DNA of 64,000 nt from Litchfieldella xinjiangensis. Lineage in GTDB: Bacteria; Pseudomonadota; Gammaproteobacteria; Pseudomonadales; Halomonadaceae. The DNA lies in contig NZ_JPZL01000003.1 of assembly GCF_000759345.1 (NCBI RefSeq), forward strand, positions 1 through 64,000, given 5' to 3'. Under the pieces are notes generated by a model. The model made no database searches and had not been told where the DNA came from. It worked only from the letters and a program-made list of their open reading frames with translations. The position numbers and the translations under genes were made by a program. Position 1 is the first letter of the stretch. The number at the start of each line of letters is the position of its first letter. This document shows positions 53,995-63,165 of the stretch, piece after piece.

Positions 53995-55920
53995 TTACTG
54001 CTTTTTCTGGTCGTCGTTGACTTCTTCGTACTCAGCGTCGACCACGTCGTCTTCCTTCTTCTCGCCGGCACCGGCCTCGCCAGCCGCCTGGGCGCCTTCA
54101 CCCTGCTCGGCATAGAGCTTCTGGGCGAGTTCGCCGGAGGCCTCGGTCAGCGCGTCGAGCTTGGACTGGATGGCATCCTTGTCGTCGCCCTTGGCCGCTT
54201 CCTCGAGCTCGGCGATGGCCGATTCGATCTTCTGCTTCTCGTCGTCGCTGACCTTGTCGCCAGCGTCGTCGAGGGTCTTGCGTGCCGCATGTACCATGCC
54301 ATCGGCCTGGTTGCGCAGTTGGACGAGTTCCTCGAACTTCTTGTCCTCGTCGGCATGCGCCTCGGCATCGCGTACCATCTGATCGATCTCGTCGTCCGAC
54401 AGGCCACTGGAGGCCTTGATGACGATCGACTGCTCCTTGTTGGTGGCCTTGTCCTTGGCGGACACGTGCAGGATACCGTTGGCATCGATATCGAAGGCGA
54501 CTTCGATCTGCGGCACACCGCGCGGCGCGGGCGGAATGTCGCTGAGGTCGAAGCGACCCAACGACTTGTTACCGCTGGACTGCTTGCGCTCACCCTGCAG
54601 CACGTGAATGGTCACGGCTGTCTGGTTGTCGTCGGCGGTCGAGAAGGTCTGGGTCTTCTTGGTCGGAATGGTCGAGTTCTTCTCGATCAGCGGCGTCATC
54701 ACGCCACCCAGCGTCTCGATGCCCAGCGTCAGCGGAGTGACGTCGAGGAGCAGCACGTCCTTGACGCTACCGCCGAGCACGCCACCCTGAATCGCGGCGC
54801 CTACGGCCACGGCTTCGTCCGGATTGACGTCCTTGCGAGCGTCCTTGCCGAAGAATTCGGCCACCTGCTTCTGGACCATCGGCATGCGCGTCTGGCCACC
54901 GACCAGGATCACGTCGTCGATCTCGGAGGCGGAGAGACCCGCATCGGCCAGTGCGGTCTTGCACGGCCCCATGGAGCGCTGCACCAGCTCTTCCACCAGC
55001 GACTCCAGCTTGGCCCGGGTCACCTTGACGTTCAGGTGCTTGGGGCCGGTGTTGTCAGCCGTGATGTAAGGCAGGTTGACGTCGGTCTGCTGCGCGCTGG
55101 ATAGCTCGATCTTGGCCTTCTCGGCGGCTTCCTTGAGGCGCTGCATGGCCAGGTTGTCGCCGGACAGGTCGATACCGCTGTCGGACTTGAACTGATCGAC
55201 CAGATAGTTGATCAGTTTCATGTCGAAATCTTCACCGCCCAGGAAGGTATCGCCATTGGTGGCCAGTACCTCGAACTGGGTTTCGCCGTCGACGTCGGCC
55301 ACTTCGATGATCGAAATATCGAAGGTACCGCCGCCCAGGTCGTATACGGCGATGGTCTTGTCGCCACGCGACTTGTCCATGCCATAGGCCAACGCCGCCG
55401 CGGTCGGCTCGTTGATGATGCGCTTGACCTCTAGACCGGCGATACGACCGGCGTCCTTGGTTGCCTGACGCTGGCTGTCGTTGAAGTAAGCCGGCACGGT
55501 GATGACCGCTTCGGTGACTTCTTCACCCAGGTAGTCTTCCGCCGTCTTCTTCATTTTCTTCAAGACTTCGGCGCTGACCTGCGGCGGTGCCAGCTTCTTG
55601 CCCTTCACTTCCACCCAGGCGTCGCCGTTATCGGCCTCGGCGATGGTGTAGGGCACCATCTTGATGTCCTTCTGCACCACGTCGTCCTTGAAGCGACGAC
55701 CGATCAGGCGCTTGATGGCGTACAGGGTGTTCTCGGGGTTGGTGACCGCCTGGCGCTTGGCCGCCTGGCCTACCAGCGTTTCGCCATCATCGGTATAAGC
55801 GATGATGGACGGCGTGGTGCGGCCACCTTCGGCGTTCTCGATGACTTTGGCGCTATCGCCGTCGAGGACGGCGACACAGGAGTTGGTAGTCCCCAGGTCA
55901 ATACCGATGATGCGTCCCAT
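53995..55920 (-). CDS. dnaK: Molecular chaperone DnaK (Hsp70)
   Basis: 641 residues: ATPase domain ([14 protein letters not shown] at the start; [11 protein letters not shown]; the long proteobacterial loop insertion), substrate-binding beta domain from about residue 395, a helical lid, and an acidic tail ending in the EEVNDD-type motif. Between grpE and dnaJ, probably cotranscribed from the heat-shock promoter ahead of grpE. Confidence 0.98.
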   Translation of the reverse strand: MGRIIGIDLGTTNSCVAVLDGDSAKVIENAEGGRTTPSIIAYTDDGETLVGQAAKRQAVTNPENTLYAIKRLIGRRFKDDVVQKDIKMVPYTIAEADNGDAWVEVKGKKLAPPQVSAEVLKKMKKTAEDYLGEEVTEAVITVPAYFNDSQRQATKDAGRIAGLEVKRIINEPTAAALAYGMDKSRGDKTIAVYDLGGGTFDISIIEVADVDGETQFEVLATNGDTFLGGEDFDMKLINYLVDQFKSDSGIDLSGDNLAMQRLKEAAEKAKIELSSAQQTDVNLPYITADNTGPKHLNVKVTRAKLESLVEELVQRSMGPCKTALADAGLSASEIDDVILVGGQTRMPMVQKQVAEFFGKDARKDVNPDEAVAVGAAIQGGVLGGSVKDVLLLDVTPLTLGIETLGGVMTPLIEKNSTIPTKKTQTFSTADDNQTAVTIHVLQGERKQSSGNKSLGRFDLSDIPPAPRGVPQIEVAFDIDANGILHVSAKDKATNKEQSIVIKASSGLSDDEIDQMVRDAEAHADEDKKFEELVQLRNQADGMVHAARKTLDDAGDKVSDDEKQKIESAIAELEEAAKGDDKDAIQSKLDALTEASGELAQKLYAEQGEGAQAAGEAGAGEKKEDDVVDAEYEEVNDDQKKQ

Positions 55921-56031
55921 AGGTAATCCTCAAATTCGTTCGCTGAATTACTGATTGCGGCGTTTACCGCGGAGTTGTCGTCTATGTGGGGGTCGCCGTG
56001 ACCATTTCAAGGGCTATCCCCCACGAACCGT

Positions 56032-56667
56032 TCAGCCGGCTTCCTGACTCACCACCACCATGGCCGGGCGTACCAGGCGACCGTTGAGCAGGTAACCCTT
56101 CTGCATCACTTCCATAACCGTGTTGGGTTCGAGCTCGGGGTTGGGCACCATGGCCATGGCTTCGTGATACTGCGGATCGAAGGGTTCACCTTCCGGCTCG
56201 ACCACCTCGACGCCGAACTTGGTCAACACGTCGAGCTGCAGCTTGAGGGTCATCGACACCCCTTCCCGATGGGTCTCGCTGGCGCCGTCCTGCATGCTGT
56301 CGAGCGCCTTCTCGAGGCTGTCGACTACCGGCAGCAGCTCCTTGACGAATTTCTCCAGCGCGAACTTGCGGGCCTTGTCGACATCCTGATCCGCCCGGCG
56401 CCGCACGTTCTGGGCTTCGGCCGCGGCACGCAGTGATTGATCACGCGTTTCAGCCAGTTCCTGTTCCAGCTCCTCGATGCGAGCGGTCAGGACGTCGGCA
56501 TCCGGATCCTCGAGAATCTCGGGGTCGACTTCCTGCTCGTCGGCAACCGCACGCTCGGCAGCGTCGGCCTCATCGAGCTCGCCTTCCACTGGCTCGGGTA
56601 CCGGCTCGGCATCGCGCTCGGCACGTTCCATTTCCTCGTCGATCGGGTTCTGAGGTTCTTTAGCCAT
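56032..56667 (-). CDS. grpE: Nucleotide exchange factor GrpE
   Basis: 211-residue DnaK exchange factor with a very acidic N-terminal third (Glu/Asp/Pro-rich, residues 1-60), the long dimer helix (about 60-130) and the C-terminal beta domain with KGYLLNGRLVRPAMVVVS. The acidic tail is longer than in E. coli, in line with a halophile. The ATG at 56667 has AGGAGA at 5 bases; an ATG two codons earlier overlaps that site. Confidence 0.96.
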   Translation of the reverse strand: MAKEPQNPIDEEMERAERDAEPVPEPVEGELDEADAAERAVADEQEVDPEILEDPDADVLTARIEELEQELAETRDQSLRAAAEAQNVRRRADQDVDKARKFALEKFVKELLPVVDSLEKALDSMQDGASETHREGVSMTLKLQLDVLTKFGVEVVEPEGEPFDPQYHEAMAMVPNPELEPNTVMEVMQKGYLLNGRLVRPAMVVVSQEAG

Positions 56668-56758
56668 GAACATCTCCTGACGGCAAAGGCGAACCGTTCG
56701 CCTTCGACACAGTGGGCTGTGGATAGTGAAGTGGCGTAGCCACCCAGCGTTTCAGGCT

Positions 56759-56786
56759 ATATGGGGATACCCACAAGAAACTCAAG
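56759..56786 (-). promoter_or_regulatory. Heat-shock (sigma-32) promoter of grpE-dnaK-dnaJ
   Basis: On the minus strand CTTGAG (56781-56786), a 14-base spacer and CCCCATAT (56759-56766) match the CTTGAA-N(13-15)-CCCCATNT heat-shock consensus with one mismatch. It lies about 90 bases upstream of grpE and back to back with the recN promoter. Confidence 0.85.
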
Positions 56787-56815
56787 GGATCGTACCCTCT
56801 CCCTTTATGCAGGAA

Positions 56816-56844
56816 TTGATGCGCCTCATCGACTACTGTATAAA
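56816..56844 (+). promoter_or_regulatory. recN promoter
   Basis: TTGATG (56816-56821), a 17-base spacer and TATAAA (56839-56844). The -10 lies inside the LexA site at 56836-56851, so repressor binding would block polymerase directly. Confidence 0.8.
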
Positions 56845-56851
56845 CACACAG
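56836..56851. promoter_or_regulatory. lexA box: LexA (SOS) box of recN
   Basis: CTGT-N8-ACAG, a full match to the gammaproteobacterial SOS box, preceded by TA. It overlaps the -10 element of the recN promoter and is 47 bases before the recN start. RecN is a strongly SOS-induced gene in related bacteria. Confidence 0.9.
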
Positions 56852-56897
56852 AAGCCCGTCTTAGACCCGTATCACACGGCACGACCTGGAGGTGGCC

Positions 56898-58571
56898 ATG
56901 CTGGTGCAGCTTGCGATTCGTGATTTCGCCATCGTCGATTCCCTCGATCTGGAGTTGCATGGCGGCATGACTGCCATCACCGGGGAAACCGGTGCCGGCA
57001 AGTCCATCCTTCTCGGGGCGCTGGGATTGTGCCTGGGCGAGCGTGCCGATGCCGGCAGCGTGCGCCACGGTGCCGAGCGTGCCGATCTTTCCGCGCGATT
57101 CGATATCGCCGCCTTGCCCGAAGCGGGCGCGTGGCTCGCCGAGCGCGAACTGGCCGCCGACGAATGCCTGCTACGACGCGTGGTGACGGCATCCGGACGC
57201 TCCAAGGCGTGGATCAACGGTCAACCGGCTACCGTGGCCGATCTCAAGGCCCTGGGCGATCACCTGATCGAAATTCATGGTCAGCACGCGCATCAGGCGT
57301 TACTGCGTGAAGAGACCCACCTGCGCATGCTCGACGATTTCGCCGGCCATTCGGCTGAGGTGACGTCGCTCTCCGCGCTGTATCGAGACTGGCAGGACAA
57401 GCGCCGCCGTCTCAAGCGACTGAGCGAGGATGGCGAGGAAATCCAGGCGCGCCGGCAACTGCTTCGCTATCAGGTCGAGGAGCTCGACCAGCTGGCCCTT
57501 GGCGAGAATGAACTCAAGGCGCTGGAAGAAGAACAGGAGAGCCTGGCGCATGCCGAGGAAACCCTGCGCGAGGCGCAATTCGCAGCCGAGTGCTGCGACA
57601 ATGACGAGGCAGGGGCCCTGCACCTGTTGAACCAAGCCGTGCTTCGCCTCGAACCTCTACCCGGCAGTGACCGCGGCGCACTTGCCGATATCCTGTCGAT
57701 GCTGGGCGATGCCCGCATCCAGGTCGAAGAGGCCAGCCGCGAGCTGCATCGATTCGCCGAGCACACCGAACTCGATCCGGAACGCCTGGCCTGGGTCGAG
57801 GATCGCCTGGGCGAAGTGCATCGCATTGCACGCAAGCACCATGTCATGCCCGAGGAGCTTTGCGGCCTACACCAGCGGCTGCGCCAGGAGCTCGACGGGC
57901 TGGAGGGCGGCGAGCATGACCTGGAAACGCTCACCACCGAGTTGCAGGCGCTACGCGACCAATGGCGTCAGAAGGCCCGCGGCATTGCCGAGGCTCGTCG
58001 CGAAGCAGCGTCCCGATTCGGCAACGCCGTTCAGGAACAACTCGCTTTCCTGGCCATGGGCAAGGCGAGCTTCAAGGTCGAGGTGGAAAACCGCGAGACG
58101 CCGGCGCCTAATGGGCTGGATGCGGTACGCTTTCTGATCAGTGCCAACCCGGGACAGCCCCCACGCCCCCTGGCCAAGGTCGCCTCGGGCGGCGAGCTCT
58201 CGCGTATCAGCCTGGCCATCCAGGTCGTGGCGGCCACCCACTCGACGATACCCTCGCTGGTCTTCGACGAGGTGGATGTCGGCGTTTCCGGGGCCACTGC
58301 CGAGATCGTCGGCCAGCTACTTCGCCGCCTGGGTGAAAGCGGCCAGGTCATGACCGTGACCCACCTGCCTCAGGTCGCCGCTCAAGCGCACCAGCACCTG
58401 CATATCGAAAAGCAGGCCGATGCCGATACCACGCTGACCCGCATGGCGCTGCTCGACAGTGCCGGGCGTGTGCGCGAGCTGGCCCGCATGCTCGGCGGTG
58501 TCACGCTATCGGACCGCACCCTGGCCCACGCGCGTGAAATGCTCGATGCCAGCCAGCATCCGACCCACTGA
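56898..58571 (+). CDS. recN: DNA repair protein RecN
   Basis: SMC-like ATPase that holds broken DNA ends for double-strand-break repair. 557 residues: Walker A GETGAGKSILLG (about 30-41), two coiled-coil arms (about 150-210 and 310-370) and a C-terminal head with ASGGELSRISLAIQ and LVFDEVDVGVSG. The ATG at 56898 follows GGAGGTGGCC. SOS-controlled by the LexA box upstream. Confidence 0.96.
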   Translation: MLVQLAIRDFAIVDSLDLELHGGMTAITGETGAGKSILLGALGLCLGERADAGSVRHGAERADLSARFDIAALPEAGAWLAERELAADECLLRRVVTASGRSKAWINGQPATVADLKALGDHLIEIHGQHAHQALLREETHLRMLDDFAGHSAEVTSLSALYRDWQDKRRRLKRLSEDGEEIQARRQLLRYQVEELDQLALGENELKALEEEQESLAHAEETLREAQFAAECCDNDEAGALHLLNQAVLRLEPLPGSDRGALADILSMLGDARIQVEEASRELHRFAEHTELDPERLAWVEDRLGEVHRIARKHHVMPEELCGLHQRLRQELDGLEGGEHDLETLTTELQALRDQWRQKARGIAEARREAASRFGNAVQEQLAFLAMGKASFKVEVENRETPAPNGLDAVRFLISANPGQPPRPLAKVASGGELSRISLAIQVVAATHSTIPSLVFDEVDVGVSGATAEIVGQLLRRLGESGQVMTVTHLPQVAAQAHQHLHIEKQADADTTLTRMALLDSAGRVRELARMLGGVTLSDRTLAHAREMLDASQHPTH

Positions 58572-58621
58572 ATGATCGCCATAGGCGCGGTAACAAGCGC
58601 CTACTCTAGAAGCGACGAAAA

Positions 58622-58653
58622 AAACGCCGCCGCCCAATGGGCGGCGGCGCTTC
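58622..58653. terminator. Bidirectional terminator between recN and fur
   Basis: An 11-bp all-GC stem (58625-58635 with 58639-58649) with a 3-base loop, preceded by an A-run (58618-58624), between convergent genes. The A-run gives the T-tract for fur, so it is strongest in the leftward direction. Confidence 0.8.
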
Positions 58654-58684
58654 ATATGTCTAAACCTGACGTGCAGGAATATTC

Positions 58685-59131
58685 CTAGCTCTTCTTGATG
58701 CCTTCCTGGCGTGTCGCCTTAGATCCCTTGGGGCGCACATACAGAACCAAGGCGTGATCGACGAGTTCGAAGCCATGCTCCTCGACGATTTCCTGCTGGC
58801 GGCGTTCGATTTCGTCATCGAAGAACTCGATGATCTCGCCGCTTTCCAGGCACACCATGTGGTCGTGATGCTCGTCCTGGGAAAGCTCGAACAAGGCGTG
58901 CCCGCCATCGAAATTGTGGCGAATCACCAGACCGGCGGTCTCGAACTGGGTCAGTACGCGATAGACCGTGGCCAGGCCGACGTCTTCTCCCGCTTCGAGC
59001 AGCGCCTTGTAGACATCTTCTGCGCTCAGGTGATGTTGTTGAGGCGCGTTCTCCAGAATCTGGAGGATCTTGACGCGCGGCAAGGTCACCTTCAGACCTG
59101 CCTTGCGCAATTCATGGTTCTGATCGGCCAT
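58685..59131 (-). CDS. fur: Ferric uptake regulator Fur
   Basis: Iron-responsive repressor, 148 residues: winged-helix DNA-binding half (RKAGLKVTLPRVKILQIL to about residue 85) and a metal-binding half with HHLSAEDVYKALLE and EHHDHMVCLESGEIIEF. Only one Cys stands where enteric Fur has CxxC, as in Pseudomonas Fur. The order fur-bamE (divergent) with recN nearby is the Pseudomonas arrangement. Confidence 0.96.
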   Translation of the reverse strand: MADQNHELRKAGLKVTLPRVKILQILENAPQQHHLSAEDVYKALLEAGEDVGLATVYRVLTQFETAGLVIRHNFDGGHALFELSQDEHHDHMVCLESGEIIEFFDDEIERRQQEIVEEHGFELVDHALVLYVRPKGSKATRQEGIKKS

Positions 59132-59202
59132 GGTTGCTCTTCGCAGTAACGTGTAGGGTCGGGTATGATCGACGGATCAACGATAGGGAAAAACAGGCGC
59201 AA

Positions 59203-59727
59203 ATGCAAAAGCTGATTAAAACCGTCACTCTCTCAGTCGCCCTGTCACTCGTCAGCGGCTGTAGCTATTTCGGCGTCTACAAGCGCGACCTGCCCCAGGG
59301 CAATCTGGTCACGCAGGACATGGTGAGCCAGCTACAACCGGGCATGAGCCGGGAGCAGGTGCGTTATGTCATGGGCGCACCCCTGCTCGAGGCACCCTTC
59401 GATGCCAGCCAGTGGGACTACGTTTTCCGGCTCGACGAAGCCTATGGCGATGTCGATCAGCGGCGCGTGACCCTGACCTTCGCGGATGACCGGTTGGTGA
59501 ATATCGCAAGCGATGGCGACCTGTCTCGCGATATCGAGCTGACGACCCCGGACAGTGCGGGCCCGGTCCCCGAAGGCGCGGGCGTACAGGAAAATATCGT
59601 GCCCCAGCCGGCACCTCAGGAAGGCCCCGAAGCCATCCCCGATGGTGGCCCGGGCACGGTGCCTACCGGAGGCGAGCCTGCCGACGAACCGGAACCCGAC
59701 ATCGAAGCGCAGCCGGGCGGTTTCTGA
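59203..59727 (+). CDS. bamE: Outer-membrane assembly lipoprotein BamE (OmlA/SmpA)
   Basis: Lipoprotein of the BAM complex. 174 residues: signal peptide with lipobox LVSGC (Cys about residue 20), the SmpA/OmlA domain (about 35-110; QDMVSQLQPGMSREQVRYVMGAPLL) and an unusually long Pro/Gly/Glu-rich tail (about 120-174) not present in E. coli BamE. The ATG at 59203 was chosen for the signal peptide. Divergent from fur, with 71 bases between starts. Confidence 0.94.
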   Translation: MQKLIKTVTLSVALSLVSGCSYFGVYKRDLPQGNLVTQDMVSQLQPGMSREQVRYVMGAPLLEAPFDASQWDYVFRLDEAYGDVDQRRVTLTFADDRLVNIASDGDLSRDIELTTPDSAGPVPEGAGVQENIVPQPAPQEGPEAIPDGGPGTVPTGGEPADEPEPDIEAQPGGF

Positions 59728-59728
59728 C

Positions 59729-60076
59729 CTAGCCGTTGCGATTGCCCGCGGCGCGCTGCTTGCGGGCCTCCTTGGGATCGACCTGAAGCGGCCGGTAGAC
59801 CTCGACTCGGTCACCGGCTTCCACCGGGTAGCGCTGGGGTTCACGCAATAGCTTGCCGAAAATTCCCAGGCTCGCCTTCGTAAAGGTGGCTTCGGGCAGC
59901 TCGGGAAAGCGCTCAGGAAGCTCGGCGAGCACGACCGCCTGTTGCGCGGTCGTCCCCCATGGCACCGTCAACGTGACGATCACCTGCCGCTCCGGCAGTG
60001 CAAAGGCCACTTCTATCTCGACCGGCGCCTGGCTGGCCACATCACTCGCGTCCCGGGGAGAGTCAGGGTCGGCCAT
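59729..60076 (-). CDS. rnfH: RnfH/PasI family ubiquitin-like protein
   Basis: 115-residue beta-grasp protein with the family segments VEIEVAFALPERQVI, GIFGKLL and LREPQRYPVEAGDRVEVYRPLQVDPKEARKQRA. Its start lies 14 bases inside the 3' end of ratA, so the two are coupled. In some E. coli the pair is called pasTI and was proposed as a toxin-antitoxin, but ratA is now mostly regarded as a coenzyme Q10-binding-like factor. The open frame extends upstream in ratA. Confidence 0.9.
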   Translation of the reverse strand: MADPDSPRDASDVASQAPVEIEVAFALPERQVIVTLTVPWGTTAQQAVVLAELPERFPELPEATFTKASLGIFGKLLREPQRYPVEAGDRVEVYRPLQVDPKEARKQRAAGNRNG

Positions 60077-60500
60077 AGACCTCATCGGCCCTGCGGGTGA
60101 AGGCATCGACCAGCTGTCCCGCCACCTGCTGGAATAGCTTGCCAAACGCCATGCCGAGCAAGCGATTGGCAAATTCGAACTCCATTTCCAGGCTGACCTT
60201 GCAGGCGTTCTCCCCCATCGGGGTAAACAGCCAGCGCCCTCGCAGGCGGCGGAAAGGCCCGCTCACCAGCGACAGATCGATACGCTCCGGGGCATATAGA
60301 TCATTGCGGGTGGTGAAACTCTGTTCGACCCCGGCCTTGGCCAGGGTCAGCTCGCCCACCAGATGGTCCTCATCCCGTTCCAGGAGCCGCGCCCTGCGAC
60401 ATCCCGGCAAGAACTCCGGATAGCGCTCGAAATCATTGACCAGGTCGAACATCGCCTGGGGTGAGTGCCGCACCATGGCGGACCGATTGACCGTTGGCAT
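60063..60500 (-). CDS. ratA: RatA/PasT family START-like (Coq10-type) protein
   Basis: 145-residue SRPBCC/START-fold protein with the opening VNRSAMVRHSPQAMFDLVNDFERYPEFLPGC typical of RatA and Coq10. Roles in ubiquinone function or 50S association have been reported for homologues. Divergent from smpB, with 132 bases between starts, the conserved ratA-smpB neighbourhood. Confidence 0.93.
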   Translation of the reverse strand: MPTVNRSAMVRHSPQAMFDLVNDFERYPEFLPGCRRARLLERDEDHLVGELTLAKAGVEQSFTTRNDLYAPERIDLSLVSGPFRRLRGRWLFTPMGENACKVSLEMEFEFANRLLGMAFGKLFQQVAGQLVDAFTRRADEVYGRP

Positions 60501-60632
60501 GTACCTCTCCGCTGACTTTACAGGGCCTTGTGCGTATCATGGACGGTTATTTTCGTCAGGCCTTGAATGGTAACACGCTTCCCCCCATCCCGGAGGGGTA
60601 GCATCCCAAGGCGATTCGATCAACGAGGTTTC

Positions 60633-61118
60633 ATGGCCACCAAGAAAGGAAAGAGCAAAGGCCCCAGCAGCAACGTCATCGCCCAGAATAAGAAGGCCCG
60701 CTTCGAATACCATATCGAAGAGACGTTCGAAGCAGGCCTGGCCCTGGCGGGCTGGGAAGTGAAGAGCCTGCGTGCCGGCAAGGCCCAGCTCACGGATACC
60801 TATATCCTGATCAAGAATGGCGAGGCATGGCTGCTGGGGTGCCACATCATGCCGCTCAATACGACGAGCACGCATGAAATAGCCGACCCAACGCGCACCC
60901 GCAAGCTCCTGCTGCATCGCAAGGAGATCGCCAAGATCTTCTCGCGCACCCAGGACAAGGGGCACACCTGTGTGCCGCTCAAGCTGTACTGGAAGAATAA
61001 CCTGGTGAAGTGCGAGCTGGCTCTGGTTGTGGGCAAGAAGCTGCACGACAAGCGCGCCACCGAGAAGGAGCGCGACTGGAATCGCCAGAAGGCGCGCATC
61101 ATGCGCGACAACAAGTAA
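60633..61118 (+). CDS. smpB: tmRNA-binding protein SmpB
   Basis: Partner of tmRNA in trans-translation. 161 residues: beta-barrel core ([31 protein letters not shown]) and basic C-terminal tail ([21 protein letters not shown]) that enters the mRNA channel. The ATG at 60633 fits the family; upstream in-frame ORF is not conserved. Followed 57 bases later by ssrA. Confidence 0.97.
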   Translation: MATKKGKSKGPSSNVIAQNKKARFEYHIEETFEAGLALAGWEVKSLRAGKAQLTDTYILIKNGEAWLLGCHIMPLNTTSTHEIADPTRTRKLLLHRKEIAKIFSRTQDKGHTCVPLKLYWKNNLVKCELALVVGKKLHDKRATEKERDWNRQKARIMRDNK

Positions 61119-61133
61119 GTCGAATCAAGCCGC

Positions 61134-61163
61134 TTGTACTTGAGTAAAACACTCTGGTATAGT
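61134..61163 (+). promoter_or_regulatory. ssrA promoter
   Basis: TTGTAC (61134-61139), an 18-base spacer and TATAGT (61158-61163), 12 bases before the mature tmRNA 5' end. Confidence 0.75.
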
Positions 61164-61175
61164 GCGCGGTGTTAG

Positions 61176-61555
61176 GGGGGCGACATGGTTTCGACGCCGG
61201 TGACAACCCCTGAGGTGCATGCCGAGAGCGTGATGTATCTCGTAAATCCAACATCACGATTAAATAGTCGCAAACGACGAAAACTACGCTCAGGGCGCTC
61301 TGGCAGCTTAAAGACTGCTGGTAGTTAGCCTGGCCCCAAAGCGATGTGCCTATGCATCGTGGCGGGGAGACGAGCGACAGCTCATAGGATCGCGGTTAGT
61401 GGTGCCTTCTCGCTAGCCGCTAAAACCTAGAAGGATCGCGTTGCTGGATCCTGCCCGTCGGAGTCAGTAACGCTAAACTAAAAGACGGACCTAAGCATGT
61501 AGAGCCAACGGGCGAGTGCCGGCGGACGCGGGTTCAATTCCCGCCGCCTCCACCA
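61176..61555 (+). ncRNA. ssrA: tmRNA (SsrA)
   Basis: 380 nt. The tRNA-like ends pair as GGGGGCG/CGCCTCC with discriminator A and encoded CCA (61553-61555). The 3' T-arm is GCGGG-TTCAATT-CCCGC. The tag reading frame at 61270-61311 gives ANDENYAQGALAA followed by TAA, the typical gammaproteobacterial degradation tag. Downstream of its partner smpB. The 3' end is the integration site of the element that follows. Confidence 0.98.
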
Positions 61556-61598
61556 ACCAAGCATACGAATCAAGCACCTACGGGTGCTTTTTTCGTTT
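61527..61598 (+). repeat. attL: direct repeat at the ssrA 3' end
   Basis: 72 bases covering the tmRNA 3' tRNA-like end and its terminator hairpin (61572-61593). The same 72 bases recur at 63798-63869 with one difference (T61564 versus C63835). This is the classic core left by a tyrosine integrase using ssrA; the crossover lies within the repeat and the tmRNA remains intact. Confidence 0.95.
61572..61593 (+). terminator. ssrA terminator
   Basis: Stem AAGCACC / GGTGCTT with loop TACG and a T-run, 16 bases after the tmRNA 3' end. An identical hairpin is present in the second repeat at 63843-63864. Confidence 0.85.
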
Positions 61599-61786
61599 AT
61601 GTAGGCTTGATGGGTCTTCTTTTGGCAATGCCTTGGTCAGCTTTAAGGTCTATCAAGTCAAAAATTTGCAGTGAATGGCAAATCACCTACAACTTATTTA
61701 CGACTTGCAACCCACCCTAACCAAGCGGAGTAAAGGAGGGTCGGTTAATACTAGCTGCTGACTCCACTAACACACATGGAAATCTT
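61599..61786. other. AT-richer spacer just inside attL
   Basis: 188 bases of visibly lower GC content than the neighbouring core genes. I see no ORF with a ribosome site, no tRNA and no clear promoter. A GGAGTAAAGGAGGG segment around 61727-61740 is Shine-Dalgarno-like but is not followed by a suitable start. Confidence 0.4.
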
Positions 61787-62116
61787 ATGTCTGGGTACTA
61801 CGTTATCAAGCCATCTGGTAGCCAATATCACTTCACGCTGCATGCCGGTAACCACGAGATCATCCTCAGCAGTGAACGCTACACTTCGAAGCAAGGTGCC
61901 AAAAACGGCATCGAATCCTGTCAGAACAACAGCCCCTACGATGCCAGGTATGACAGGAGGGTCGCCTCGAATGGGTAGCCTTATTTCACCCTGCACGCCG
62001 GGAATGGCCAAGTGATCGGGGTTAGCGAGACCTATTCGTCTACCTCCGCTCGAGAGACAGGTATCAACTCCGTCAAGGCGAATGGACCGAGCGCAGTAAT
62101 TCACGACAGGACGTAA
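61787..62116 (+). pseudogene. YegP/DUF1508 protein with an internal amber codon
   Basis: A 109-residue frame with the two-repeat YegP (DUF1508) fold, broken only by TAG at 61976-61978. Repeat 1: FTLHAGNHEIILSSERY ... SPYDARYDRR; repeat 2 after the TAG: FTLHAGNGQVIGVSETY ... IHDRT. The family usually has Lys here (NGK-PYF), so one AAG-to-TAG change explains it. Everything else is in frame to a normal TAA. Either a recent pseudogene or a readthrough product; the 63-residue first half could be made alone. Confidence 0.8.
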
Positions 62117-62183
62117 TGCAAAGGACCGGCCCAGCCGGCCGGGCCATCAGCAAGCCCTGTGGTTTGAAAGCCAAACAGACTTT

Positions 62184-62864
62184 TTGGCAAAACGACATGA
62201 TGAACTGATCACCGCTAACCCACTCGCCGGCTGGCACTACCGGAAACAGGAAGCCCCACGCGAGGTCGACGATATCGACCCGTTCACCGCCGAGGAACAG
62301 GCAGCGATCCTCGAGGCGCTCCAGCCGGAAGGGCGCCATCTGATTCAGTTCGCATTCTGGAGTGGGCTGCGCACATCAGAGCTCGTCGCCTTGGAGTGGG
62401 GCGATATCGACTGGCGGGGCAAACGAGTACGCATCTCTCGTGCAATTACCCAAGCCTCACGCGGTACCGCCGAAACCACCAAGACGACAGCGGGCACACG
62501 TACCATCGACCTGCTGCCCCGCGCCTTGGCGGCACTCAAGGCACAGAAGGCCATCAGCTACCTGCACCCCAGCGCGCGAGCATTCCTGAACCCACGCACC
62601 GGGGAACCCTGGGTTGGCGACCAGGCGATACGCAAGACGCTCTGGACCCACGCCCTGAAACTCGCCGGCGTCCGGTACCGCCGCCCCTACCAGACACGGC
62701 ACACCTACGCGAGTATGATGGTCAGCGCTGGCGAGCCTCTGGCATGGGTTTCAAAGCAGATGGGGCACACCAGTGTGGTGACCACGGCGCGGATTTATGC
62801 GAACTGGATCCCGACAAGCAACAACCAGGCGGGGACGCTTGCAGATGCTGCTTACGCCTTTTGA
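62184..62864 (+). pseudogene. C-terminal part of a tyrosine integrase
   Basis: The 226 residues cover only the catalytic domain: R in SGLRTSELVALEW, the HxxR box TRHTYAS, MGHTSVVTTARIYANW with the second His and the nucleophile Tyr. The arm- and core-binding N-terminal domains (about 170 residues) are absent; upstream sequence belongs to the YegP-like remnant. The first possible start is a TTG with no Shine-Dalgarno. This is the expected enzyme of an ssrA-targeting element, but decayed, so the element is probably immobile by itself. Confidence 0.85.
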
Positions 62865-62889
62865 CGGTACCCGCCGACGCTACAGAGAC

Positions 62890-62906
62890 TGGGAAAAATT
62901 TTCCCA
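62890..62906. repeat. Short palindrome after the integrase remnant
   Basis: TGGGAAAA-A-TTTTCCCA, a perfect 8-bp inverted repeat with a one-base centre, 26 bases after the integrase stop. It may be a protein-binding site or a weak terminator; no role can be shown. Confidence 0.35.
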
Positions 62907-63064
62907 TGCCGCTTCGCAAAGAGAACACGGATGGTGTATTGTTCCTCCTACGTGCTGCATAGCTAGAGCTACACTATCGTAATGGCTCGCTTGCAGCCGC
63001 TATAAGCTAAAGCTGACGTAGATCAGCGATTTCCTTAAGTCTTACCTCTGCTAGGAGAAGGGAC

Positions 63065-63130
63065 ATGAAAACTACCATCCGGAATATCGCACAATCTAAC
63101 CGCCCCATGGACGAAAACGACGGCTTCTGA
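63065..63130 (+). CDS. 21-residue ORF with strong Shine-Dalgarno and own terminator
   Basis: ATG at 63065 is preceded by AGGAGAAGGGAC, the best ribosome site in the element. The 21-codon frame reads MKTTIRNIAQ... and ends NDGF before TGA; 35 bases later there is a perfect terminator. I recognise no family. It may be a small peptide gene, a leader peptide or part of a small RNA. The adjacent 200 bases upstream hold no other gene. Confidence 0.4.
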   Translation: MKTTIRNIAQSNRPMDENDGF

Positions 63131-63165
63131 GCCGTTGTACCATCCGATAGTCAACCCAGTTCGCT

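Noticed and set aside
59729-60500. rnfH/ratA read as a PasTI toxin-antitoxin module
   Set aside because: The pair is conserved core in most proteobacteria and its overlap is ordinary; the toxin role is contested and not visible in sequence.
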